From: Hermatobates lingyangjiaoensis
Lineage: Eukaryota; Arthropoda; Insecta; Hemiptera; Hermatobatidae
Reading direction: 5' to 3'
Assembly: GCA_026182355.1 (NCBI GenBank)
Contig: JAPFBL010000572.1
Coordinates: 124,001 to 188,000 of the forward strand
Length of the DNA stretch: 64,000 bases
The notes below the pieces were generated by a model. The model was not told the origin of the DNA and did no database searches. It saw only the letters and a list, made by a program, of their open reading frames with translations. The translations under genes were made by a program, and so were the position numbers. Position 1 is the stretch's first letter. Each line of letters starts with the position of its first letter. This document shows, piece by piece, positions 44,421-55,611 of the stretch.

Positions 44421-45990
44421 AGTAATTAAGTAAAATATCTTAAACAAGTAGCTTACATCGTGCAGGCTCAGGGCAGACAGATTCACATTCTAATTTAATG
44501 GTGTGTACAACATTTCCAATCTCCCACATGAATATTTTATGGTTATGATCAAGATTTGAACCTGTAACCACAAGTACGAGTGAAGAAAACGCGACTATTT
44601 AGTCTGCACCTGAGGTATCTCTAAACTAAATTGAAAAATCCTATTTTATTTTTATTAGGCTAGCCGCTAGATTTGGTTATAGTAAAAGCCTACGTAGTAA
44701 AAAAAAATACAAGATATTAATGATTAATTGTACTTTTAATTGATGATTACACGAGTTTATTTTTTCATTAACAATATTAAAAAAATAAAAAAATGTAGCA
44801 AGCTGTGTATTAAACGGAACATCGATAAAATTTCAGAATATTGTATTCAATATGAATTGAAATTGCTTATTAATATGATTTTAATTTATTGTTGCATTAT
44901 TTATAAGTATGTTACGAAAGGTATTTGTGAATTTTAAAATTTGGTTACTGACATATAACATGGTGCATTAGCCGTGAGATGTCGGATAAAGGAGACAGTA
45001 AATTCATTTTCAAATTGATCCACTGCCTGTGGATTAGACGGTGTTTAGGGAATTGATTTGTAAATAAATTATAAAGTGCATTAACATAAGAGCCGACAGC
45101 AGGCTATTTCTGGATAATTAATGAAGTCAAAATATATCTAGTGACTAGAATTCTACTGGATTCCACTTCATCAGTTGATATAACATGTAATAGTGAGACT
45201 CTAATGTTCCAATCAATATGTTATGTCTTACCGATGGAAAGAGATGGACTATCAAACTTACAGTTTGGCATTCAAAGAAAAACTAAAATAGTGCTTATGT
45301 GGTAACTTACAGCAACATTGATTCGACATTGTGTTTCTGGACATTATCATAAAGTTTTTTTTATCCAATGTAAGAATTATTAATAATTATGCGACGTCAT
45401 ATGCAGTACGATTCAACACCAGTTCATCCGTAACTTAATATCACCTTATCACTGGAGACTAGCTTACCCTGTATTTTTCGAGCGAAATTCAGTACAACAA
45501 AAACATTGGATACCTGTTAAAGCTGACGTGGATTCCTAAACTGTCCATAGTCAGATCTTTAACCATTTTTTAAGTTCTGTGCATATAAAAAGAAAACGCA
45601 TAACAATGCACAATTAGCTATAAAATTTTGAAATTATTTGGAACCCAATCCCAAATAGGCTCGGCCCAGGTAAGGACAGCGACCCCTTAGTTCACTCACC
45701 CCTCAGCTTTGAACAAACAAACTTAATCCGTCTAATTGACTCTCCTTTACCCATATAAAAAGAAAAGCATTTGAGAATCATTTTTGAGTCTAAGATGGCT
45801 CTAGGAAAGAATCGAAACATGTTGACAGTAGAAAGTATGTTATCTGGTTTAGATAAAATAACAAAAACCATATTGATGAAGGCACAGAAACTTATCACGA
45901 ACCAAGTTTCTGCAAATAATGGTTAAATTTGTAATAATATTTGCTCAATGGAAGGACTACTACCAAAATTTTAAAATATATAAATAAAAA
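44421..45990. other. No supported gene; possible SINE-like block
   Basis: 44440-44620 has ATCAAGATTTGAACCTGTAA (box-B-like in minus sense) but no clear box A. 45640-45720 is GC-richer. Minus frame 45692-45898 shows no known domain. Confidence 0.25.
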
Positions 45991-45994
45991 AATT

Positions 45995-46078
45995 TCACAG
46001 ACACACGTGAAATAAGAATCAATGATCAAACCACAAAATGAAATGGGAAAACAGGACTAAGATCTTTCAACATATAAT
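45995..46078 (-). mobile_element. PLE family A end, truncated single arm
   Basis: TTTCACAGACACACGTGAAA, then CAATGATCAAACCACAAAAT and AAGATCTTTCAACA. It stops within the GAAA-stem III part, so the ribozyme core is missing. Confidence 0.6.
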
Positions 46079-48555
46079 TACAATTTCAATACATATCATT
46101 AATGAGAAATAAGTTTATTTGAAAATATTATTCTATTTAGACCTAACATACATTAGTATGTATTATATTAGTTTAATACCGTTATACTGGCATATACTAC
46201 AGGAACATAGAATTATAATTGGATAAATTAATGATGTGTCATTATGTTCTCGTAGTATATTTATATTCGTAAACTAGATTGGTTTTCTAGATTAGTTTTT
46301 AAGGAAACTAATTAATTTGTATGAGTAAAAATTTCATGAGTATGAAAATTGCAAACTTTCGTACATCGCAGCTGAAAGCTAGTCATGTTTCATAAAATAA
46401 TATAGCTTTATACCATAGACCATACCTGTATACCATAGACTAGTCTTTGGCTATAATATACCAACTCCAGTTACACTCAGGGAATGTGTTTACTATTTTT
46501 GGTAGCTTTTGATGTTACTATTAACAACTTAAATTAATTGTTTGTTAATTCATTGCATAGCTGCGTGTTTTATGACAGCTTATCCTTGCATATATGAATG
46601 AAGTAATTCATAAACAATTTTTGACTAAATTAAAAGTTAATCACTTTAAACAAGTATTGTAAAATAAAATCTCCATAATATATTTTTCAACATGTAATTT
46701 AAAATGAAGGAAGTAAACTAGTTTGAGAATTGGAATGAATGATATTATGAGAGAGGGAAGGAAAGCAGAGGAGAGGATGACAGAGAACTGTATAACTAGA
46801 TTCCGCAAGTTTTGAGAGGCACAGCCTAACTCTGGTAACCTAATGAGACTTGCCAAGTCGATATGTTACACAAGTAAGCCTCAACACAGGTTTTTAGGGT
46901 AGCATCCTCACAGATTGTTCTCTAATTGTTTATATCTATCAAAAAGGAGAAAGAAATAGTAAACAAAGGATTTAACAGTTACAAACACCCTAAAGAGAAT
47001 AATTCTACACTAAATAAATAGCGTTTCCTTAATAATATAAAATTATCAAATAACACAAATACAAGACACTACACAAAAGTGGATGATAATAATAGTAAAA
47101 AAATCTTCTTCTCTCCAAGTAGGTTGTTTCAAATCGTGAATGGTTACGTTTCTATTTTACAAGAATTACTGGCAGTGGGCCATTCCACTTATAGTAGAAT
47201 TTTACGTCAGTAGTAGTTATTTTCTCATTTGAAACTGCTAATTACGTTGCACATTATTCTGAAGGAAATTTTTGTAGAGCCATTGACTCCGGTTTTAGAC
47301 ACAGCCTAGTGAAAACCCAACTGAATTTTTGTTTCTGTCACCAATATTTGCCTATTTCTTCAGTTATTTTACCTGTAGTATCTACATTTTTTTTTATTAC
47401 CGAACAGTTTCAATTATACATTTTCTATGAAAAATCGACAGAGTACGGTAAATACAAATGGTAAATAGGTTGATATGACAATTTTGTAAACAAATTAAAC
47501 GAAATTATTAATAAGAATATATCGTTGCTTGTACAATCCATTATAATGTGGATTCATGATAGGGAATTTTAAAAACAATTAAATGTCCACACAAAAGAGA
47601 TTTATGTTTAAAAACAAACAAAGAATTTGGAATACCTAGTTTGATCTTCAGGTTTACATCAGCACTGCTGAGGGTGTTGTGGCAATAGACACCTTGGAAG
47701 GAGTCCTTAGAAGGCAACAGAAATTTATGTTCACTGACTGTGATTTTTACATGTGAAACTATTATTCCTCTTATATCTCATATAAGTCAATAAATTATTT
47801 ACATTTTTCAATTATACTTCTAAGCATCAATTTTATTTCAGTGGATACACTCGAAAAAATTCTAAGCCAATGTAAATAAATATCAATAAATTTGACAATT
47901 ATAGCAGGTTATACATTAGTGTAAGACAAAGAATCAATTTATACAGCTTTATTGCTCTTTGTCGTAATTGAAATTACTTTATCTTTTTATAAATTTTTAA
48001 TTTTTTGTTCAAGCTTTTGGCAAATTTTCCTGGTATATTAATGAGCCGTTTAAAATAAAAAAAAAAATTTTCTGAAAAGAGAAAATGTACTAACTGCCCT
48101 TTCGTGAATGTAATTTTGAAAAAAAATATTTTCCCTCATTGTCCATAGGATATTCTACTGTTAGGTATAGTTTCACTTCGATCGGTTGAACTGTATGGCT
48201 TGTATCGCTCTCACAATCTTTCAGATTGAATTATAAGTCAACATGCTTACATTTTATTGAAAAAACATTTTTTTTTCTTTTAATAAACTGTGGTTAATTT
48301 TCATTTTTATTTTTGTTGCCTCAAAAATAATGCCAAAATTTGAAGACTCTAAGATTAGTAGTTGAGGAGAAAAAAATTGTAGTCTAAAAACAGGTTCTTG
48401 GCAAAAAAAGTGACTTTTGCATTATGCATATTTGCTCCCAAACAATAGGGCTCATCTATGCTACACACATTTTTGTAAACATGAACTTGATCCATCAAAG
48501 ATTGTGTACCGAAGCGTGGCCACAAACTTTGGATACATACTCACACATCCACACT

Positions 48556-48592
<37 letters not shown>

Positions 48593-48864
48593 ATCCTGGA
48601 GAACATAATAAAATTTATATATGATCTGCATATGCATTGATAATTTCGGTACAAAACGATACAACACAATAAAAGGGAAAAATAATGTTATAAGGCAGAT
48701 AAAATAATGTAATAAGACAAACATAGAAGCATTTATTAGCTTCAATAAGACTTTAAGGCGATATAAATGGTTAAAGATAATTCAAATTTATAATTAGAAG
48801 GCTGAAAATTTATAAGATAGGTTGTCACTCGGCCAACTCATATTTGTATTAACCCTTAATAGAA
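46079..48864. other. Intergenic stretch, no supported gene
   Basis: AT-rich, located upstream of the first known coding exon of the F-box gene and thus possibly a 5' intron. It includes (CA)n at 48553-48588. Frames at 46641-46856 and 48417-48745 have no motif; the latter pair runs through the (CA)n. Confidence 0.35.
48553..48588 (+). repeat. (CA)n microsatellite
   Basis: About 17 CA units in one uninterrupted run. Confidence 0.95.
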
Positions 48865-48867
48865 GGA

Positions 48868-49148
48868 AATTATTCTGAGGTAAAATGGATAAACCAACAA
48901 AAGTTTCCACACAAATGAAGTTTTATTCAACGCGTTTCGAACACTTTGTGTTCAACATCAGGAAGACACCAAGGATGTGGATCAACCCGGCAGTACCACA
49001 TCCTTGGTGTCTTCCTAATGATGAACACAAAGTGTTCGAAACGCGTTGAATAAAATTTCATTTGTGTGGAGACTTTTGTTGGTTTATCCATTTTACCTCA
49101 GAATGAGTAAATACCACACAACTACGGATTGTACAACTAATGATTTAG
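48868..49148. mobile_element. PLE family F head-to-head pair
   Basis: Left arm 48870-48982, right arm 49000-49110, spacer only about 15 bases (ATCAACCCGGCAGTA), so a strong palindrome. Right outer end GAGTAAATACCACACAACTA. Cores: minus 48935-48960 (CTGATGT) and plus 49016-49041 (CTAATGA); each has one change in the CUGANGA part. Confidence 0.85.
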
Positions 49149-49654
49149 AAGGAAAATAGTTTGTATTATCAAATTGCTTGGTCAGAAGAATGTTAATGTC
49201 AAGGCTGAGGTTCCTTTTAATAATATACACACGTATAATTATCTCAGCAACAGGAAATAATAAAAGAAAAGGATTATATTAGTTTATTATTGTACTAGAC
49301 TACCCGTATTCTTTGTGCCACTCAGAAATTATAACAATAGGTACTGAAATTAATTCACTGAACATAACTAGCAGGGATACTTTTAATTGTGATTTCTTGT
49401 TATTAGGACACGGAAACAAATTCTTATATGGCCTAAGCTTTTGATATAGTATTCTTAACATCATTCAAAATATATACACATTAAGTATATTTAGCAAAAT
49501 AAAAATCATATAAAAGTGAAACAAAATCATTTATTTTATCATATAAATAAATAAATAAATCAACAATTCTATTCCTTTACATTATTACCAGTGTTTAAGT
49601 TTCGCAAATTTTAATTTAAAAGTTTTTTTTTTGTTACATTTATATATAATACAT

Positions 49655-50105
49655 TTTTGCTACTGTTATGAGCGAGCACGCAAGGGACTAGCTGCATTGT
49701 TTATATTATTCAAATTTTAAATTCAAACATTTATTTTGTTATATTTTTATTATTAATATGTGCTACTGTCATCGGCGAGCACGCAAGCCAGTGGGTTACC
49801 CCTTCTCCATGCCTTTAGTTTATTACCAGTGTTTATATTACGCAAATATTAAGTTAAATTTTTTTTTTGTTACATATATATAATATATTTGCACTACTGT
49901 CATCGGCGAGCACGCAAGCCACGGGCTACTCTGGCACTAATTTTAGGAATACAGTTATAATTTTCTTTTATTTAACATTATTCAGGTAATAAATAATATA
50001 TATTTAATTTCAGGTCTCTATCTTTACGGAAAATGGGTGAACAAACAAACAAACATACTCAGGATCTTTATATATGGAGATCCCCTACCACTAGTAGTTA
50101 TAAAT
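49655..50105 (-). mobile_element. Helitron-like fragment with internal tandem repeat
   Basis: In minus sense: CTCCATATATAAAGATCCTG, then AGTATGTTTGTTTGTTTG and GTAAAGATAGAGACCTGAAA, then a ~100-130 bp unit (TGGCTTGCGTGCTCGCCGAT, GACAGTAGTGCAAATATATT, TGTAACAAAAAAAA) present three times (GCGAGCACGCAAG at about 49673, 49777 and 49907). Confidence 0.6.
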
Positions 50106-50173
50106 TAGTTTTTATAATTATTTAATTGGTTATGGAGTTGTGTGTGTTGTTTATTTTCACACTTTTGTAAATA

Positions 50174-50216
50174 TAATTATGAGATTTGTGTGTGCGTGCG
50201 TGTGCGTGTGTGTGTA
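50174..50216 (+). repeat. (GT)n microsatellite, imperfect
   Basis: TGTGTGTGCGTGCGTGTGCG and on to TGTGTGTGTAC. Confidence 0.9.
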
Positions 50217-50827
50217 CTGTTGACATAACAGATAGGAATAAGTATCGACGTTCCTTGGTTATGGTGATTTATTTGAGAAGTGCATTAGATTAGGGATTCT
50301 GAGAAGCTCTAATGCGTCATACATATAGATGAGAGAAATGACCCTATCCCTACGTGTTTAGCACTTTAAGAAACCCAATCAATATAGCCAAGATGACAAA
50401 CACTTTATTTAACACCAGTAGGCCAGAATAATAAAAACCTATGATACTTCTACGAACCTCAATATTTTAAAATAAACTTAAAGTACTGTTTAAGTAAAGT
50501 AAAAATTAAGTTTATACAAACACAAATATGATCCTAATGTCATAATCAGAAATAAGTTCAATTTTTGGTGTTGAAGCAAGTGTCTTAAATATCATTCGTC
50601 GCCTCAATGAAGTCAAGTCAAGGTAATATCGGAAATATTTAATGTTTTATAATTATCGTTAACATCTATTTCCAAACCAATGGTATCATTTCTGAAATTA
50701 CTGATATATCTAATTTGTTAGTAACTGAAAGTCCTCAGAGAATTGATTTCTATTGTTTTTCCTTTTTCCATTGTGGTTGAAACTTCATTGATAGTATCAC
50801 GTGTTTATTTAATATGATTTCTCTGAA

Positions 50828-51261
50828 TGCATATATATATATATATATATATATATAGTTCAATATAGACAAAGAAACATAGAGAAACCAAAATAACGCA
50901 CTTACAGTCTCTAATTTTCTATTTGAACCGTCTTCAGGAGAGATAAGAGAGGGAAACCAAGCGCACTGCTTCAGAGACGGTTTGAGACCGACAGTGTTAC
51001 CGCATGCGCGCCCGGTCACAGAAAATAAGGTAGACAGGAATCAATTTATAATTACATTAAATTAATGGAATATGAAAACAATAAATAAATAAAAGAAAAC
51101 ATTTAAAAAATTAAGGGAACATGGTTTCCCTCTCTTATCTCTCCTGAAGACGGTTCAAACCGAAAATTAGAGACTGTAAGTGTGTTCTTTTGATTTCTCT
51201 ATGTTTCTTTGCCTATATTGAACTGTATTTGTCCTTTTTGGATCGTATTTCCAACGAAAAA

Positions 51262-51302
<41 letters not shown>
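50828..51302. mobile_element. PLE family B head-to-head pair
   Basis: Between (TA)n at 50831-50858 and 51271-51304. Left arm minus 50862-50985, right arm plus 51122-51235. The 135-base centre (50986-51121) has no inverted partner. Minus core 50916-50937 (GAAA kept, stem II weakened), plus core 51140-51173 intact. Confidence 0.8.
51140..51173 (+). ncRNA. Hammerhead-like ribozyme (family B)
   Basis: UCUC (51140-51143)/GAGA (51170-51173) stem I, CUGAAGA, spacer C, stem II GGUU/AACC (or GGU/ACC with loop UCAA), GAAA (51162-51165), AAUU self-complementary, A51169 at the cleavage position. Confidence 0.62.
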
Positions 51303-51309
<7 letters not shown>

Positions 51310-51419
51310 AAAAGCAGAGCAGATTCTGCATTCACGACTTTTTTAAGTAGCTGTTCTTTTTTCCTAATGACACTTCTATGTTGCGGGGGTAATGCAAATA
51401 CTAGATTGCCCAGCGACAT
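51213..51419 (-). pseudogene. PLE ORF N-terminus, minus copy, ending at (TA)n
   Basis: Reads outward from the large dimer at 51420-53300: ATG then SLGNLVFALPPQHRSVIRKK and QLLKKVVNAESALLFNN, running directly into (TA)n at 51304. About 39 codons, the start of a PLE ORF placed just downstream of the ribozyme of the minus copy. The further frame to 51213 is read through (TA)n and the family B arm. Confidence 0.7.
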
Positions 51420-51485
51420 TTTCAGGCAAAAAACATAATCACATAACTACTAAAATTTTATTCACTACTCTTTAAAACACAAAGC

Positions 51486-51510
51486 TTTCGACCTCGTTGG
51501 TCATCCTCAG
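51486..51510 (-). ncRNA. Hammerhead-like ribozyme core (dimer, minus copy)
   Basis: CUGAGGA, spacer U, GACC/GGUC stem II with loop AACGA, GAAA, then GCUUU: AGCU as stem III, U at the cleavage position. Same as 53211-53245. Confidence 0.55.
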
Positions 51511-51664
51511 GCAGAATAAATTACTAAGACAGATAAATAATATAAAATCTTAAAGTAACAAAATAACAGGATACAACTAGAAATGCAAATATAAGGGATA
51601 ACAATAGAAAAGGTGATTAGATGTAACAATACTAAGAGGTAATAGTAGGTGGCGATCTAGCGTC

Positions 51665-52478
51665 CAGGAGGTTAACTAGCCATCACTCCATCCTTGTTAG
51701 TTTAATTTTATTATCAAAGTTTCTTGAAGTCGGTATATAAACATTTCACTGGATTGCAAGTTAATCTCGGGCATTCTCCTTTATGTATATGGCTTCTAGG
51801 ATTTGTAAATGAAGCGGTTTTTCTATTAAAGTTTAAAATGGACGTTCCCTCTACAACCATCTTACGCGTCAGTGAGTGTGGTGTTTTTTCTCAACGTGGG
51901 CCTTCGGCGCTCCTGTAGCGGGGTGATGGTGAGACGCCTTGAGAGTTTCGTCGTAGTCATGCCTATGTATCGGGATGGTAGGGTTGCACAGTCCCCTTCT
52001 TTAAAATAAATTGATACACGACATGGCTCCTCTGAACTTCGGTCGTCTCTTCCTGCAATTGTTCCTTAAGCAAGTGCTCGTTTTTTTATTGTTGTAATAA
52101 ATCATAAGACGTAGCGGTGTCCCTTTCGTTCGTCGTTTCACATGACCGCTATGATTTTTAGCAGAGCTTTTCGTCCTGCTTGTACTGCGTGGACATGTAC
52201 GAACGATAGTACAGAGGTATGGTTTCAGTCTTGACTTGTTCAACTTTATCACCTCTGGAATACCACTTGTCTATGTGTTTTGCGATTTCTTTCTCTACGT
52301 CTTTATTTGAGTAGCCATTATTGACCAGAACCTGGGTGGTTCTGTCAAGTTCTTTATGTATGCTGCTCCAATCGCTGCAGTGCGTTATGGCTCTTCTGAC
52401 GTAGGCACTAATGGTAGCTTGTTTATACCTGGTGGGACACTCACTTTGTCCATTCAGGCAATGTCCAGAGTTGGTTTC
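51665..52478 (-). pseudogene. PLE ORF fragment (linker and GIY-YIG region), minus copy
   Basis: Minus reading: YVRRAITHCSDWSSIHKEL, then LVNNGYSNKDVEKEIAKHID and KTETIPLYYRSYMSTQYKQD; it continues with shifted frames through RLMIYYNNKKTS and FRGAMSCINLF into the GIY-YIG part. The LVNNGY…V..EI..H block is the post-RT linker typical of PLEs. It extends about 240 bases further upstream than the plus copy. Frameshifts make it non-functional. Confidence 0.75.
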
Positions 52479-53038
52479 AAGACTGAAACCATACCTCTGT
52501 ACTATCGTTCGTACATGTCCACGCAGTACAAGCAGGACGAACAAGCTCTGCAAAAAATCATAGCGGGTCATGTGAAGACGACGAACGAAAGGGACACGCT
52601 ACGTCTTATGATTTATTACAACAATAAAAAAACGAGCAACTTGCTTATAAGGAACAATTGCAGGAAGGAGACGACCGAGTTCAGAGGAGCCATGTCGTGT
52701 ATCAATTTATTTGTAAAGAAGGGGACTGTGCAACCCTACCATCCCGATACATAGGCATGACTACGACGAAACTCTCAAAGGCGTCTCACATGCACCTCGT
52801 ACAGGAGCGCCGAAGGCCCACGTTGAGAAAAAAACACCACACTTCACTGACGCGTAAGATGGTTGTAGAGGGAACGTCCATTTTAAACTTTAATAGAAAA
52901 CCCGTTCATTTACAAATCCTAGAAGCCATATACATAAAGGAGAAATGCCCGGAGATTAACTTGCAATCGAGTGAAATGTTTATTATACCGACTTCAAGAA
53001 ACTTTGATAATAAAATTAAACTAACAAGGATGGAGTGA
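52479..53038 (+). pseudogene. PLE ORF fragment with GIY-YIG endonuclease, plus copy
   Basis: Starts at KTETIPLYYRSYMSTQYKQD, runs through GHVKTTNERDTLRLMIYYNN, then after a frame change reads VVYQFICKEGDCATLPSRYI with GMTTTKLSK (the VY and YIG elements of GIY-YIG), and ends LEAIYIKEKCPEINLQ…KLTRME with a stop at about 53036-53038. The conserved Glu of the nuclease is present in LEAIYIKE. The frame break near 52690-52740 and the missing RT make it a pseudogene. Confidence 0.8.
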
Positions 53039-53210
53039 TGGCTAGTTAACCTCCTGGACGCTAGGATCGCCACCTACTATTACCTCTTAGTATTGTTACA
53101 TCTTATCACCTTTTTCTATTGTTATCCCTTATATTTGCATTTCTAGTTGTATTCCTGTTATTTTGTTACTTAAGATTTTATATTATTTATCTGTCTTAGT
53201 AATTGTATTC

Positions 53211-53245
53211 TGCCTGAGGATGACCAACGAGGTCGAAAGCTTGTG
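53211..53245 (+). ncRNA. Hammerhead-like ribozyme (dimer, plus copy)
   Basis: UGC/GUG weak stem I, CUGAGGA (53214-53220), spacer U, GACC/GGUC, GAAA (53235-53238), AGCU, U53242 at the cleavage position. It lies about 175 bases after the ORF stop and 60-70 bases before the next ORF start. Confidence 0.58.
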
Positions 53246-53303
53246 TTTAAAGAGTAGTGAATAAAATTTTAGTAGTTATGTGATTATGTTTTTTGCCTGA
53301 AAA

Positions 53304-53452
53304 ATGTCGCTGGGCAATCTAGTATTTGCATTACCCCCGCAACATAGAAGTGTCATTAGGAGAAAAGAACAGCTACTTAAAAAAGTCGTGAATGCAGAAT
53401 CTGCTCTGCTTTTCAATAATGTATGCTTAGATGAAGATCTGCTGCCAACTTA

Positions 53453-53455
<3 letters not shown>
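53304..53455 (+). pseudogene. PLE ORF N-terminus, plus copy, ending at (TA)n
   Basis: ATG then SLGNLVFALPPQHRSVIRRK, QLLKKVVNAESALLFNN and VCLDEDLLPTYT, then (TA)n at 53456-53480. 51 codons, the mirror of 51419-51304 but 12 codons longer. Its place after the ribozyme suggests that the transcript end of one unit and the ORF start of the next overlap (pLTR-like organisation). Confidence 0.72.
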
Positions 53456-53483
<28 letters not shown>

Positions 53484-53489
53484 TCGATG

Positions 53490-53695
53490 AAAATACAATC
53501 CAAATCGGACAACGTTCAATGCAAACAAAAAACATAGAGAAATCAGCAACACGCACTTACGGTTTCTAATATCGATTTGAACCGTCTTCAGGAGAGATAA
53601 GAGAGAGAAACCAAACACATTGGTACAGAGATAGTTGGAGACCGTTTTTAATTTCTCCATGCTTTTTTGTTTACATTGAACTTTATATGTATATA
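53490..53695 (-). mobile_element. PLE family B end, single arm
   Basis: AACATAGAGAAATCAGCAAC, ACTTACGGTTTCTAATATCG and TTGAACCGTCTTCAGGAGAG, with a very short right partner at about 53645-53690 (TTTCTCCATGCTTTTTTG). CUGAAGA is kept but GAAA is changed (ATCGAT), so inactive. Confidence 0.65.
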
Positions 53696-53699
53696 CCAT

Positions 53700-53935
53700 A
53701 CATATATATAAAACTAAAGTTTATCGGGACTCAGTCAGTTCTTCAAGTTCAAACTAAACTCTCAATACCAACGTTTCGATTTTTTTTTTAAACAGTTTTC
53801 ATAGACAGAAGTATACATTTTGAAACAGAAAAACTAAGTATTACATTACAAATTATTTTACAAACAAAAATAGTCTGTGAATTTCAACAACAACTGTCTA
53901 GTTTGAATGAACACGTAACATTGTTCATTCACGTG

Positions 53936-53985
<50 letters not shown>
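53700..53985 (-). mobile_element. PLE family G end, single arm with short inverted tip
   Basis: ACTCAGTCAGTTCTTCAAGT, then CTCAATACCAACGTTTCGAT and TTTTCATAGACAGAAGTATA in minus sense, centre GAACACGTAACATTGTTCA / CACGTGTTA, then (TA)n 53936-53984. Confidence 0.6.
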
Positions 53986-53987
<2 letters not shown>

Positions 53988-54120
53988 TTTAACACAGAGA
54001 AAAGAACACAGAAATACACTACCAGACTCACTTCGATATTTCGATATCCGTTCGTCATCGGGAAGAAGTGCGAAGAGTACTGCGTTGAGAGAATAAACTG
54101 CTACTCATATATATAGTATA

Positions 54121-54161
<41 letters not shown>

Positions 54162-54190
54162 GTGTTATATATATATATATATATATAAAA
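53986..54190 (-). mobile_element. PLE family D end and long (TA)n
   Basis: Minus core 54039-54061: CCGATGA, C, GAACGGATATC, GAAATATCG. Same U-to-C change at the second core position as at 39155-39176. Followed by (TA)n compounds at 54110-54186. Confidence 0.6.
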
Positions 54191-54194
54191 CACG

Positions 54195-54512
54195 TGTTAT
54201 ATATAGGTGTGTTCTCTAATCGGAGTTTGGTCAATTTCCAGGATAAAAAATCAAACTCTCGTTGCCAAAGGTTCCGTTTTATTTCAAACCTTTTTTCATA
54301 GCAGAAGTAAGAATTTTTTTAACTAAGAAAATGAAATTTTTAATTATTTAAAGGAACAACAATGTTAATTTCATTTCTTAGTTAAAAAATTCTTACTTCT
54401 GTCTATGAAAAAGGTTTTAAATAAAACGAAACGTTGGCAACGATAGTTTGATTTTTTATCCTGGAAAATTGACCGAACCCGATTAGAGAACACCCTATTC
54501 TATCAAACGGTC
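54195..54512. mobile_element. PLE family G head-to-head pair
   Basis: Left arm 54200-54335 and right arm 54365-54510; GTGTTCTCTAATCGGAGTTT mirrors CCCGATTAGAGAACACC, and TTTCTTAGTTAAAAAATTCT is shared. Plus end: CTATGAA 54403-54409, AAGGTTTTAAATAAAAC, GAAACGTTGGCAACGATAG. Hairpin and GAAAC-ACGU-U part kept, CUGANGA part degenerate. Confidence 0.8.
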
Positions 54513-54564
54513 GATAATTATTGAATCTGTTATATAATAAATATATATATTATATATATATATA

Positions 54565-54740
54565 TTTTTTTACATAATCACGTGAACCAACAATCAAGAT
54601 CAAACCACAAATGAAATGGGAAAACAAGAGTAAGATCTTTCAACCGTAACAAGCGATCTTCGTCAGAGTCAAAAACCCAACTGTCTTAGTCTTGTTTCTC
54701 CGTTTCATTTGTGGTTTGATCATTTATATATATATATATA
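54565..54740. mobile_element. PLE family A pair, right arm short
   Basis: Minus arm 54575-54680 with core 54638-54666 (CTGACGA, A, GATCG…CGGTT, GAAA, GATCTTA); right arm only 54683-54722, missing the core. (TA)n at 54537-54565 and 54724-54740. Confidence 0.75.
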
Positions 54741-55440
54741 ATTTCAAATCGAAACACATCAGTCAAACCGATAACCAAATAACAGGCATAAACATAACCT
54801 TTATTACGAAATCAGTATTCGGAAGACCACAAAATAGACGAACGCGTACTCAAGGATATAATTAAGAAGAATATAAAATGCACCCCCCGAGGATAAGGTC
54901 GCCTTAATAACCTATTATCGGAGCCCCACCATAAGCAGCTAGTGATGAGAAATAGCAATAAGGTTAAAGATTCTCAATGAAGGAGTCTAATCTCGTGTAT
55001 GAATACACTGTCAAATGGGGGACGTGAGCCCTGCAACGATTCATACATTGGGATGACAACTACATCACTGTCGAGAAGACTTCCATGCACCTTTCTATAG
55101 GCGGTCCCAAGAAACATTCAGAGGACAAGCATAATACCAAAATAACTAGAGAACTCGTGAGTGGAACTAAAATAATTAGAAAAGAAAACAACTTCAATCG
55201 GCTGCAAATCGCAGAAGCAATAATAATTAAACAGAAAAACCTACAATAAAATTCAAACGGGTAGTAGCGAGAGAGTACTTAAACTATACGCGCCTGATTG
55301 GATGAAAAAAACCTTTTAACTGTCAGTACCCCCACCCACCTCAGTCAGTAGCCTTGCGAATCAGGCCCAAGAGCAGCTACTTCAAACTTCTACTATATAA
55401 TGTGTTTTAATACCAACTCCAAAGACTAATAATTTTCCTC
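54741..55440 (+). pseudogene. Decayed PLE ORF 3' half with GIY-YIG traces
   Basis: With several frame changes and stops it reads KESNLVYEYTVKWGT, then a YIG-like stretch in SYIGMTTTSLSRRLSMHL-type sequence (about 55035-55095), PKKHSEDKHNTKITRELVSG, TKIIRKENNFNRLQIAEAII and KQKN. The order and the IAEAIIIKQ block (conserved Glu) match the GIY-YIG region at 52660-53038. Plus sense; followed by its 3' UTR and ribozyme. Confidence 0.7.
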
Positions 55441-55455
55441 TTTGTTTAATTAATC

Positions 55456-55494
55456 ACCCTGAAGATGACTGGAAGCCAGTCGAAACATGTCGGT
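55456..55494 (+). ncRNA. Hammerhead-like ribozyme with strong stem II
   Basis: ACC (55456-55458)/GGU (55492-55494) stem I, CUGAAGA (55459-55465), spacer U, stem II GACUGG/CCAGUC (6 bp, loop AAG), GAAA (55482-55485), self-complementary ACAUGU, C55491 at the cleavage position. The cleanest stem II in the window. Confidence 0.65.
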
Positions 55495-55499
55495 TATAA

Positions 55500-55611
55500 C
55501 TTAATTAACATTCTCCAACGTTTGGATGAAGGAAAGAAGAAGGTATTCAGAAACCTTGAAAAACTAGTGAAGAAAATGACATCAGCGAAATACGGTCAGC
55601 TGTTCAACGAA

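Larger units (their letters stand above)
51420..53300. mobile_element. Large head-to-head PLE dimer (1.9 kb palindrome)
   Basis: Two 5'-truncated copies of one PLE joined head to head at about 52478. Minus copy 51420-52478, plus copy 52479-53300. From the KTETIPLYYRS block outwards the arms (about 820 bases each) look almost identical, down to the 3' flank GGTTAACTAGCCATCA and its complement. Each arm carries the end of the ORF, a 3' UTR and a ribozyme, and both extend beyond 51420 and 53300 into the start of the ORF (see neighbours), then (TA)n. Such near-identity means recent insertion or ongoing arm homogenisation. Confidence 0.88.

Noticed and set aside
47640..47700. CTGAAGATC and CTGATG motifs in minus sense as another ribozyme end
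   Set aside because: No GAAA at the right distance, no self-complementary block and no inverted partner.
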